This document shows, one piece after another, positions 34,042 through 44,511 of a DNA stretch of 64,000 nucleotides. Positions within the stretch are counted from its first letter, which is position 1. The number at the start of each line of letters is the position of its first letter. This DNA comes from Polyporus tsugae (taxonomy: Eukaryota; Basidiomycota; Agaricomycetes; Polyporales; Polyporaceae). Location of the stretch: positions 627,501-691,500 of the forward strand of contig JAHRBS010000014.1 in the NCBI GenBank assembly GCA_024305745.1, in the 5' to 3' direction. A model generated the notes under the pieces. It saw only the letters and a list, made by a program, of their open reading frames with translations, searched no databases and was not told the origin of the DNA. Both the position numbers and the translations under genes were made by a program.

Positions 34042-37000
34042 TCAGCTACCGGTATGGGGTGTAGTGGAGGGGTTATGGTTAGGAGGTGCGAACGGTGGCC
34101 CGAAGAAGCCAGGGGTTGAATGATGCCAGTCGTGGTTCTGAGCCGCACCCCACAGGTTCGTCCCGATTGGTCCTGGAGGTCCGGGGGCAGGTGCACGAGG
34201 AGGAGGGAATCCGGGAGGCCCACCAGGCGGCCCCCATGGCGACGAGATCGATCCCCGAGGGCTAGTCGACGTCGGCGGGCCCCAGCCTTGGCCGACAGCC
34301 CCGGCTGGAGCGGCGCGACGCGTGGCTGGGGTGCTGAGGACTTCGTCATCGTCGGCGAGTAACGCGGCCGAGCCGAGGACGCCTTTGGGGCTTGGGGAAC
34401 GCCGAGTAGGCGACGTTGAACCTGAACCCGATGCGTCGCCTGTTGGACGTGCGATGGGAGCGATGGTGGGACGAGTAATAGGACCGGGGTCGAGCGCGGG
34501 AGTGCGGTTGCTGGCACCAGGAGCAAGATTGAGCTGGGTGGGAGAGGCGAGGGAGTTCGAAACTGCACGGCTCGGCGGAGCGATAGGCGCAAGTGGGGCC
34601 AATCCACGGCCAAAGCCACCGTCGAAGTGGTTGCCGTTTCCGAAGCCACGCGGTACTGCGGACGGCGCGAGCGGCGGAGGACAGGGAGGCATGGACGGAC
34701 CCGGAACCATGGGTACACCAACAAATGGCCCATTGAATGGAAGCCTCGGAGACAAAGCTGGAGGAATAATTCCACTGACGGATTGGGGGAAGATTGGCGT
34801 TTGGGGAGACATATGCGGGGGCATCTGTGGGGCGATGGGGGTGGGAGGCTGAGACCCCACCAAAGGCATGCGGGGTTGCGGCTGCTGAGGGAGTTGTTGA
34901 GGGCGGGGAGGTTGAAGGACGGGAGGAGTGGGGACGGGAGTAACTTGAGGCTTGTTGGAGACCTTCTTCTGAGAGGGCGGCCGGCTGGGGGACGCCTGGG
35001 AGCCTGAAGGAATGGCGTTGCGCGGTGAGGCGGGGCCCCGTGCATTGTTCCTAGCGGCAGCGGCGCGCTGTTGCTGTTGCTGCTGCAGCGCACGCTCGCG
35101 GACCTCCTTTTCAGCCTTCTCCTTCTCGACTTTCTCCCGTTCGGCCTTCTCCTTCTCTTCCTTCTCCTTAGCGAGGCGACGCTCCCGCTCCTCCTTCTCC
35201 TGCTGCTCGCGTCTTGCCTTCTCAGCAGCACGCTCAGCAGCGAGCTTGGCCTCGCGTTCCTCACGGGCCTTGCGCTCTCGCTCCTCCCGCTCCTTGCGCT
35301 CAGCCTTGACCTTCTCGTCACGCTCGCGCTTCTTGCGTTCACGTTCAGCTTCGCGTTCCCGCTCCTCCGCAAGACGCTTCCGGCGCTCTTCTTCCTTACG
35401 CGCCTTCTCCTCTTCCTGCGCCTTGCGTTGGGCCTCACGTTTGGCACGCTCCTCTTCGCGACGTTTGCGCTGGTCCTCCTCGACAGCGGCCTGCTTGGCT
35501 CGCTGCGTTGCCTCCTCAGCCGCCTTCTCAGCTGCTTTAGCGGCTCGTTCTTCCTCCTTCGCCAGCTTCTGCTGTCTGCGTAGACGTTAAGGTACGGCAC
35601 ACGACCAGCATATAGTGAGGACTTACCGCTTCTTGTCCTTTTTCTTCTGGTTCTGCGACTGCTTCTTGGCCTCCCGTTCCTTGCTTATCTTGTCTTCGTC
35701 CTCAAGCTCGCGGAGGAGTTGGAGCTGACGCTCTTGTGCGACCTTCTCGCGGTACGCCTGGAGCACGCGCTGCTCGAACATGCGCGCCGCGAAGATGGAG
35801 AACATCCGCTTGCCCTCTTCCATCTTCTGCTCCTCCGTCATGATCTGGAGCGAGCACCCGATGTAAATCGGCGTCGGCGCAGGTTGACATGGATAACACG
35901 TACCTCCTCGTCCTCTTCATCCTCTTCATCATCCTCCTCGTCCTCATCATCCTCCTCGTCGCCTTCGTCGTCCTCATCCTCACTGCCTTCCTCCACATCA
36001 ACGGCCGCCTCCTCCTCCCGTTGCATACGACGCTCAGCAAGCTGCTCCATCATCTCCAAGAACTTCTGGCCATCGTTCTTAAGGAGATCGTCTGCGACCG
36101 TCAAAATGTTCCCTACTTCCGAGCAGTTAATATGCATATGCGCAGTGGCGCATAGACGAAAAGGCACTTGCCAGTCACAGTGAGATTGCTCCCGAAGTTC
36201 CCAAGGCCGTCGCCTCCGTTGGCCTTGGTTCCGTTGGCGGCTCGCCGGCGAGGCGCTGCAGGAGGCCTCCGATCTGGCTTCACATCGTCCTCGTCCTCAG
36301 GGTCCCCATCGTCCTCCTCCTCCTCCTCCTCGTCATCTTCCTCCTCCTCTTCCTCCTCGTCGTCCTCGTACCCGTCGTCCTCCGGATAGTCATCCTCCCC
36401 ATCTTCCTCAAACTCGCTCTCTGTGTGTTTGACGGGCTTGCGCCCGTTGGCCACGACGGGCTTGCCCCGGTGGGCGTTTGGAGGCTGAGGACTGATGACG
36501 GCGCCGTTCTTGTCCAGCTCGACGCTGCCCGGAAACGGACCCGGCCCTTGAGGAGGAGGCAGCGTCCCGCCGGAGGAGATGTATCGCTGCTGGTAGTTCG
36601 CGTACTGTTCTAGCTCCTCGTAATAAGCATCGTACAGTACCTCGAGCTCCTCCTCAATCGCATTTCTTTGTTTCGGTGGCACGGAACCGGGCGAAAATTG
36701 CGAGCAGCGGCCGGTGGGCGGGGCGGGAGAGAGGAGCGAGGGCGGATGTGAGGAAAAATTTTCCGTGTGGGGTGCATAAAGGACAACGTACCGCTTGCGC
36801 CCGCACACCGCACAGCTGCAGCTGTGTTTCTGCTGCTCCTTCATCTTCTTCAAGACCGCCTCCTTCTCGATTTTGACCAAGTTCCGGCGCTCTTCCTCGC
36901 CCAGGCCCAGCCAAAACTCCTTGATGCGCTCCCGCTCCTCGGTCGTGCTCGTCGACCATATCTTGCTATTTTTCGGCGGTTGCTGGCCCGTTGCTGGCGG

Positions 37001-38320
37001 TCTGGGCTTGTGCGGCGCAGAGGCGTTCGAGGATGGAGGCGATGGATGGTGATGGGTGTGATTATGTCCGTACTGGTGTGAGGAGATCGGCGCCTTCGAG
37101 GCCGCGCGGCGGGAGGGGGGAGGCGGATCCTGTGCGGGGGCGGGATTGTAGGCCATGGGCTTCTTGCCCGCCGCGCGAGACGACGGGGGCGGGTTTGTGG
37201 CTGCGGTGAGCGGAGGGCGTGCGGCGGGCATACGGTTCGTAGCAGAGGCTGGCCGCCCACCATTTGTCACCGTACCGCCCTCCACCTCTCCCGGCCGGGC
37301 CCCGGCCGGCTCCTCGCCAAGCGCCTGCGCCTCGGCCCCCCTTTTCTTCTTTTTCCTGTTCTTCCTCTTCGGCCCCGGGTACCCGTCTGGGGCCATCGCC
37401 GCCGCCGTCAGCCCTGCCGCCGGGCGGGCGAGCGGATCCTCGAACGAGAGCGTGAAGTGCGCCGCCGCCTGCGCCCGCCGCTCCCCGACGAACTCGTCCT
37501 CGAGGTCGTCTACCTCGTCCTCGCTGTAGTAATCATCCTCCCCGTACTCCTGCTCCTCCGGATACAACACCACATTCGCCGGGGCGAGCGTCCCTCCGTC
37601 CGCCTGCAGCGCCCCGTTCGCCGCCGCCGCCTGCTCCATCGCCGCCGTAAACTGCGGGTCTGTAAAGATCGCGGGGTCGAAGGGCATGCCCGGGAACGTG
37701 CCGGTGGGGTATCGCCCCGCCCCGCCGTTCTTGGTCGCGAGTGCGTACATCGCCTGGGTCTTCAGTGGAGAGTCCGCGTTACCAACCGAGCTCAATTGAG
37801 AGTAAGTGTGCCGTACAAAGTTGCGCAGATGATCCGGGAAGGATGCCCAATACTCGTCGTTCACGAGTCCGCCCTCCGGCCCCTCCATGCTCCGTGCGAG
37901 GTGGTCCGCTGTCGCGAGCAGCTCGGCCTCGGCCGCCGTCGTTGGCTTGAGGTGCGCCGCGAGCGATGCGGACAGCGACGCCGTCGTCGAGACGTGGACC
38001 GATGCGAGCTCGGGCGAGAGCCCTGTGCGATTGACCGTCCGGTGCGCGTGCAGATGCGGATGCGAGTGGAGAGGCAAGGATCCCACTGGCGGGAGCGCGG
38101 TCTCGTCGTCCTCTTCCTCCTCCTCTTCGAACTCGTCTGGATCGTACGTCCCTGGAACGGGCGCAGCGCGTTCCACGCCCTTGCCTTTGCCCCTTCTCTT
38201 CTTTTTCTTCTTGCCGTTCGTCGTCGGGGCAGCGGGCGGTGGAGCGGGAGGAGTCGCCGGTCGGGTCACCCGAGCAGGTGGTGGCCGGGCACTGGCCCTG
38301 TTGACGTTGGACGCAGTCAT
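34042..38320 (-). CDS. NST1: Nst1-type stress response protein
   Basis: Five exons (38320-36792, 36665-36172, 36112-35904, 35844-35627, 35575-34042) give 1327 residues. The order is: a Lys-rich stretch, an acidic stretch (EEEEEDDE), the conserved part with [20 protein letters not shown] and a [10 protein letters not shown] cysteine motif, [20 protein letters not shown], a long Asp/Glu tract, [20 protein letters not shown], a ~190-residue Lys/Glu/Arg coiled coil, and a Pro/Gln-rich tail. This architecture is Nst1, a cytoplasmic/P-body-associated factor tied to salt tolerance and mRNA processing in yeast. Intron 2 begins GC (ACTG|GCAAGT), a GC-AG intron; the frame requires it. Low-complexity composition makes other frames look open for hundreds of codons; these are not genes. 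Confidence 0.88.
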
Positions 38321-40261
38321 TCCAGATGAAAAGCAGTAGAAACTGTCGGTAGCCTAGAATAAAAAGGAAGCAGAGGTCGTCGGCGTCGTCGAGGTCGATG
38401 AGCAAGTGGGCCCTCCCCGCTAGGCCCTAATCATAGCTTCCACGTGATCATTACTGATTGAAATAGTTTAGATAACCCGTTTTGGTAACCCACGTCGTTG
38501 GGTACCGTGCCGTAGCTTCAAGCTTCAAGCTTCAAGTTGACGGCACCCGTTTGCAGAGTCCAACAGTACTTGGGACACTGAGACGTTTTTGTTCTATCTT
38601 GTATATGCCATAGAATACTGACACCTCCGTTGCGTTGCGGCATACATCCGTCCTCTCGGCAATATTCCTTGCGCAGCACAGACACGGGTGATTGCGGCCC
38701 CAGTGAGCTCACGGCTCCAGAGCGTGCGAGACCTTCGTCGCTAGGATCTCTCCCCAGAACAACAAAACCCAACGAGACAGTATTAAAGACGATATTGGCT
38801 TGACTTAAAGTTGGGCCATGGGAAAGAGGATAAGCTGCACGTACGTGAGCGTATTTCTTACTTCAGCCTTCGTATACGGAAAGTGGGGGCGATGTAGCTG
38901 CATTCTACTAGTATCAGCATCCAACTTCAAGTAATCGGCGTTGATTTCGAACCGCTGGTGATATCTCCACATTGTCATTGTAGTTTAGAACATAGGGTGG
39001 GAACACGACTCACTATCAAATAAAGCACTGTCAGCCTTGGTCAGCCGCAACTCTTTCTCGTGAAAGTACCTCTCCAGCCAACCAGACACATCCACGATTG
39101 CACATACCTTTACAAAATAACGTACAATTCGCCAGGCCATCTACCTAACTGAAGGCACGCAGACGGCGGCCGACCATGGGAGTCGGCCCAGGCGACATAC
39201 CTCACCATATCCACAATTGCGGCGGAATCGGAGCACGCGGCAGCCTGCTAGCGGAAGTTGCGAGCCCTTTGCATTCTTGAATCTGTCGGATGCTGCGAGC
39301 AGTAAGGGTAGACAGCAGCCACAGAACTCGATGCTTGGCTGTAGAAGACCGCAGAGCGGTGTGTTGCAATCAAGGATCCATCCAGTTTGAACACAAACTT
39401 CAATACTTGCAAGACCACACACACGATTCTAGTAGAACTAGTGACGTAGTACACGGACTGCCCGATGCGCCAACGTTGAACCAGTGCCAGCCAGTACCAA
39501 GGAACGCAGCTCCAGTCCGCAGCATAGCCTGCCACTCTGTTGCATCGTATATTCGAATTCCTTGATGACGTTGCGGCCCCGGTTTCTTCCATCAAGTTTT
39601 CGGGGTGAAATGATAGCCCAAAAGTACTGATCCTAGTAGTACGCAGTGCTCGACGGACACTCCAGTTGTAATCAACGGGCTCCGTCGGGCGCAAAGAGGG
39701 TGTGGATAGACGATCAATGATGGAGAGGTGGGGAATTGTGCGGGCTTGGAAGTTGGCATTTGGCAAGGTTTGCGGCAGTGTCTAGGCGCCGTGATCAGGA
39801 CAGATGGCAAGCGCTCAAGGACCTTTCCGATCGAGATCTTTCAATCTGAGGTTCGCTTCCCTGCGCAAAGGCAAGCGAGTAATTGCCAGGCTTGCCTCAA
39901 CGGTCCTGCCGCACGTTAGCCTCACAGAGTTCGACAACGTTGTATTGGACAATGGAGGCTGGCATGGCAAGGTGTCATTGTCAACGTCAAGGGGGTCTGT
40001 AACTTTAAGTCTCTAGTATTGAAGTGCCCAGCATCACTTGACATATGACATTTACATAAGTACTTACCATCTACATATAGCTGTGCGCATGCTGTCTGCT
40101 GATCCAGGACGATGCCGCTCAAGGAATTTTCACACAAGTTCCTCGCAACGTGCGCCTGCCCGTTGTTAGTCTAAAAGCCAGCCGCCCGTCCCTTCTTGGC
40201 CATCACTCTCTCCTCCCTCTCGCCGTCGGCCTCTGGGCACATTCATATACCCGTGCAGTGC
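38321..40261. other. Long intergenic region, no gene seen
   Basis: About 1.9 kb between the divergent starts of NST1 and GH79 gene B. A 172-codon minus-strand open frame (39766-39248) has no recognisable motif and was not called. A short tandem repeat lies at 38514-38534. Confidence 0.4.
38514..38534. repeat. Tandem 7-bp repeat
   Basis: Three perfect AGCTTCA units upstream of NST1. Confidence 0.8.
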
Positions 40262-43200
40262 ATGGCAAGCATGTACTATCCGCTCCTTGCTCTCTCTGCT
40301 TCATGTCTATTTCCCTCCCTCGTTCGTGCTGATGTCACCATATATGGCCTCTTTGGCTCGACGACCGCCGCACCCGTCCAGTCAGCCGGGGCCAGCACCA
40401 CCGCAGCTACGACGACATTCGTAACGACGTCCGGGCCCCCCTCCTACACCGGCCTCGCAGCGTACAACCCCGTCTACTATGAGCCGCCAGCCATCCCGAG
40501 TCCTGCACCCGCAAACCAGTTCTCAATCGGCGTGCCCTCCGACCAAACCCTGCTCTCGGGCATCTCCATACCCTTACCTGGCACCTTCTTCGGTTTCTCG
40601 ATCGAAATGTCCGTGGCTAACCAGCTGAGTGAGTCCTCATTTCTTTAACCACGTCAAGTGGAATGTGCGAGGGAGGGAGGAACGCGGTGGGGTCGTCGAC
40701 TCTGAGCAGCATATTAGCGCTCGCTGGCGAGCCCTGTACTATTCGACGTCTTTTGCGATCGTCTAGTCTGGTCTCCAAGGGAGGGAGCCGAGTGCGTGGT
40801 ATAAGACTGGCAGGAGGGGGAAAGCCTACCACGCAGAGACCTTCCTTTCACGTTTGGTGAATTTGATACGGACAGGTTGAAGGCTTCCCTTCGTCCATAG
40901 CCTCTGTACTAGGCTGGGTGCTACAAACCCTGTCTTCGGACCTCTCATGGGATGCCCAATCCTCATGAATGTGGACGTTCGACGCTCTCAGAGCTCGTTT
41001 TCGAAAGCTCTCGAAGGAGGCGGGCGTAGCGGCACGGATTGGTTCTACACTATGCTTTCTAGTCGGAGTTTTTACTGGCGAGGAAGATGCTGCAGACTTC
41101 CAATGTCCAGCGTCCAAAGCAAGCGTGCTTTTAACGAGACATATTGGACTGGACCTCTCCGTTCAAGTCTCATATCCTCTTTCCTTCTCAGGACATGATC
41201 CTGATATGCCGATTATGAGGCTTGTGATCGTCGTCGTTTAACCACCAAGCCGCTGGCGGAGTCTACATTCCTTCTTTATACGTGAGCAGAAGTGAACTCT
41301 AACGCTAATTTTACTTGACGCGGATCTATTTTAGTCGGCACAAGTTCGTGAGTACATGCTCATCATTCCACATCGGGCGGATAACTCTAATCGCTCTATG
41401 TCACGAATGCAGGAAAAACCTGAAAGTGCCATTCCTGAACTACATGAGCATCATCGCGGAGAAGGCGGGCAGCGTCCATGTCCGTGTCGGCGGTAACACG
41501 CAGGAGACGGCGTTTGTCGTCGACTCGCTTGCGGACGGCAAAATGATCGAGAAGGACAAGGAGGATGCTTCGAACCCCGTGCGTTTCATTTGAGCTAATC
41601 GGCCGGCCGACTGCGTCTCTAACAATGCATGGACGCAGACCTCAACCCCCGTTCTCGCGCTTACACCTGATCTGATATACATGCTCGCCAACGTCTCTTC
41701 CTTGGTCAACATCCATTGGTATCTCGGTACGTGGTCGCGCTTCTCCGTCCCCAAGTTCGTCCCCGACGTTGTTCGCAGGTATTCCGTTCAACGACACCAC
41801 AAACTGGCGCTTCCAGATCGCGGAGCTCGGCGAATCCATCCTCGGAGACAGGCTGCTCGGCTTCCAAGCCGCGAACGAGCCTGATCTCTACGGGGCGCAC
41901 GGGCACCGTAACGTGACGTACAGCCCGTACGACTTCTTTGGCGAGTACGCGCTGTTCACCCAGGCGTGGCAGAACGACGGGAACGTGCCCACGAAGAACA
42001 ACATCATCGCGCCGAGCACGTCGTACGCGGAGTGGTCGCCCGAGCAAGTGTGGGACACGGGCTTCGTGGACGCGTACGGGCAGTACCTGTCGCACCTCGC
42101 GGTGGAGCACTACCCGACTGACAACTGCGCGGTGGTGTTCCCGAACCCGGACAACCCGCCGCACGACCCGCTGCAGATGCTGCCGCAGTATCTGACGCAC
42201 AACGCGGGGATCGACTTCGCGAAGCCGTACCTGAACTCGACGATGCTCGCGCAGCAGTGGGGCAAGCCGTTCCTGCTGTTCGAGACGAACACGGCGTCGT
42301 GTGGCGGGTTCCCCGGCATCTCGGACTCGTTCACGTCCGCGCTATGGGGCATCGACCACGCGCTGCAGCTCGCGAACTCAAACTTCTCCGGTGCGCTCTT
42401 CCACTTCGGTGGGCAGGGCGTCTCGTACAACCCGTTTACGGCCGCGCCGACGAACGAGTCCGCGCTGCACGGGTGGACGACGGGCCCGCTGTTCTACTCG
42501 GCGGTGTTCGTCGCGGAGGTGATGGGCAAGTCGAACACGACGCGCATCAAGGACATGAGCGCGAACAATGGCAACGACCAGACGCCCGCGTACGCGGTGT
42601 TCGAGAACGGGCAGTTCTCCAAGATGGCGCTGATCAACTACATGACGGACCCGTCCGGCGCGAACGACTACACGACGACGATCTACGTCGGCGGGAGCGG
42701 GTGGAACGAGGGGAACGGCGTACCGTCCAGCGTAAAGGTCAAGTACCTCCTCGCGCCGTCAGTGGCTGAGAAAGACAACATCACCTGGGCCGGGCAGGTA
42801 AGCGTCCGCAAAGTTCTCACCTCCACCCGCATGTCCACCTTTCTCGCGATGAAACGTAACTGATCCTCACCCTCCCCTCGCGCAGACTCTCGGTGGACGC
42901 TTCGCATCCGACGGCCGCTGGATGGGCGAAGAGAACATCCAGACGGTGCAGTGCGACCAGACCGCGAACAGCTGCGTCGTGAAGGTCCCCGCGCCCGGCG
43001 CCGCGATCGTCTACTTCTCGAACGACGCGCAGTCCGCGATCGCGAGCGAGCAGTACTCGACGTACTCGACGACGGTCGTCACCAAGTCCAAGAACACGGT
43101 TACCATCGACCCGTCGGTGCTCGCGACGTCCAACGGCGAGGGCGGGAAGAACCGGCTCGTCGGGGGCACGTCCCAGGGCGGCTCGAACGCCGCTGCTGCG

Positions 43201-43275
43201 GGTGTCGTCGCGCCCGGGCTGGCTGCGCTCGTCAGCGCGCTCGCGGGCCTGGCGGTCTTCTGGCGGATTCGGTGA
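40262..43275 (+). CDS. GH79 family glycoside hydrolase, gene B
   Basis: Six exons (40262-40628, 41335-41347, 41413-41578, 41639-41726, 41779-42797, 42886-43275) give 680 residues. Signal peptide: YYPLLALSASCLFPSLVRA (a Met at 40271 is an alternative start). Acid/base Glu ~245 in QAANEPDLYG (paralogues have QVGNEP), nucleophile Glu ~380 in LLFETNTASCGG. The C-terminus ends in a small hydrophobic helix (AALVSALAGLAVFWRIR), fitting a membrane or GPI signal. Relative to gene A, introns after the NEP motif and near the catalytic nucleophile are gone, leaving one 1019-nt exon, while an intron not seen in A, C or D sits at WYLG|IPFND. The first intron is 706 nt, far above the local 50-60 nt norm. 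First of three tandem GH79 genes. Confidence 0.88.
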
Positions 43276-44511
43276 GCGGTGAGCACGTGTGTGTTTGTGC
43301 TCCCGGCCCGCCGATGGTGCTAGGCCAGACGGCTCGTGGACGAAGTTAAATATGGGCCGTCCGCTCCCCGGATTCAGAGGACGGGCCTGCCTACCTGGTG
43401 GAAATGGGACAGTGTGTGCTTTCGTCTGCGCGCGGGCAGCGTTCTTGTTCATCTGTAGACTATCTCTGGACTTGCTTAATGTACACCCTCGCAGCGCCTG
43501 TTGTTGCTTCCACGGTGTGCCTCAAGAGGTGTGTGCCCCTTGTCTTTTTCCGTATTTGCGCTTCCTCTTGTGGCGGTGCGCGGCGCAGCGGTCTGATCAT
43601 CTGACGGGGTGTTGCTTTGAGCAGGAATAAACCACACCATCCTGCGGCCCTGGCGTTGTGACAGCAGCAACTTGCAAGCCCCGACAATGCAGGACGCAAA
43701 TGGTCAGCAGCAGATGCTATTCGAATTTATAACGTCCTTCGAGACGAGGACAAGAATTCGTCAGGTACAGTACATAGTATACCACGGAGAAAGCGTCACG
43801 GCGGCATACGGTGCATTTATAGCTGACTATTTCTGTCCTACGCTGGGCTTGCTTCGGGGAGGCAAGAATAGACAGTATGTTCTCACACGCTTGTCGGCCT
43901 TGACGTGCTCACCTCCGTCCGTTCCAGCGCCGTCACGGCGGCGTCCTCGGTCGACGGCCGGGAAATGGACACGGAATCACCATTGCCATCGGGTTCCACG
44001 ACCCATGGCCGTCGACCCTCTGGCCCTTCGGATCCCTCGGACTGCGCGACGGCTGACCCCACTGTGTCGTCGAGACCTTCAAGAAGACGCAGCAGGCCGA
44101 TGTAGTAGCGACGTGCGCGAGAATATTGGACCGGCTCCGCAGTTGTGTGCAGGACGCGGCGGTATGCTGCATTTCTCCATATGGCAAGATTCCACGGCGG
44201 ACACGGGCGAGGCTATTCTTAGCGTCCGCCATTCCTGCGCTGTGGGGGGATGATTGCAGGACGGTGCGGTGATTCCCACTGGCTGCGGACGGATGCGGTC
44301 ATTGACCTCATCCCTGCGCTGTCCCCGTCACGGTCACCATCCTGCAGCTGACCACCCTCCGCTCCTTCGCTCTTCGCTCGTTGCTCCATCCTCTCTCCGC
44401 ATTCCTTCTATCTTGCTCTCTGCCTGTCGCTTTCTTGTCCTCTCCCGGTCGCTGGTCTTATCTCCTTCTTCATCGCTCTTTGCTCCCCCGACCGCCGCTC
44501 TCGCTGCAGCC
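43276..44511. other. Intergenic between GH79 genes B and C
   Basis: About 1.2 kb. A 193-codon open frame (43672-44253) and overlapping antisense frames have no recognisable motif. The last ~170 bp before gene C are strongly pyrimidine-rich (CT blocks), a common feature of highly expressed fungal promoters. Confidence 0.4.

Noticed and set aside
33906..35600. 564-codon Arg/Ser-rich minus-strand frame and Ser/Leu-rich plus-strand frames at 35012-35590
   Set aside because: They are out-of-frame readings of the Lys/Glu/Arg coiled coil and Pro-rich tail of NST1; low-complexity codons keep other frames open.
37457..38329. 290-codon plus-strand frame opposite NST1 exon 1
   Set aside because: Antisense to a supported exon, Arg-rich composition, no motif.
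39248..39766. 172-codon minus-strand frame in the NST1-GH79 gap
   Set aside because: No recognisable domain, signal peptide or splice structure; left as unannotated.
43672..44253. 193-codon plus-strand frame between GH79 genes B and C
   Set aside because: No motif, and competing frames on both strands are equally open.
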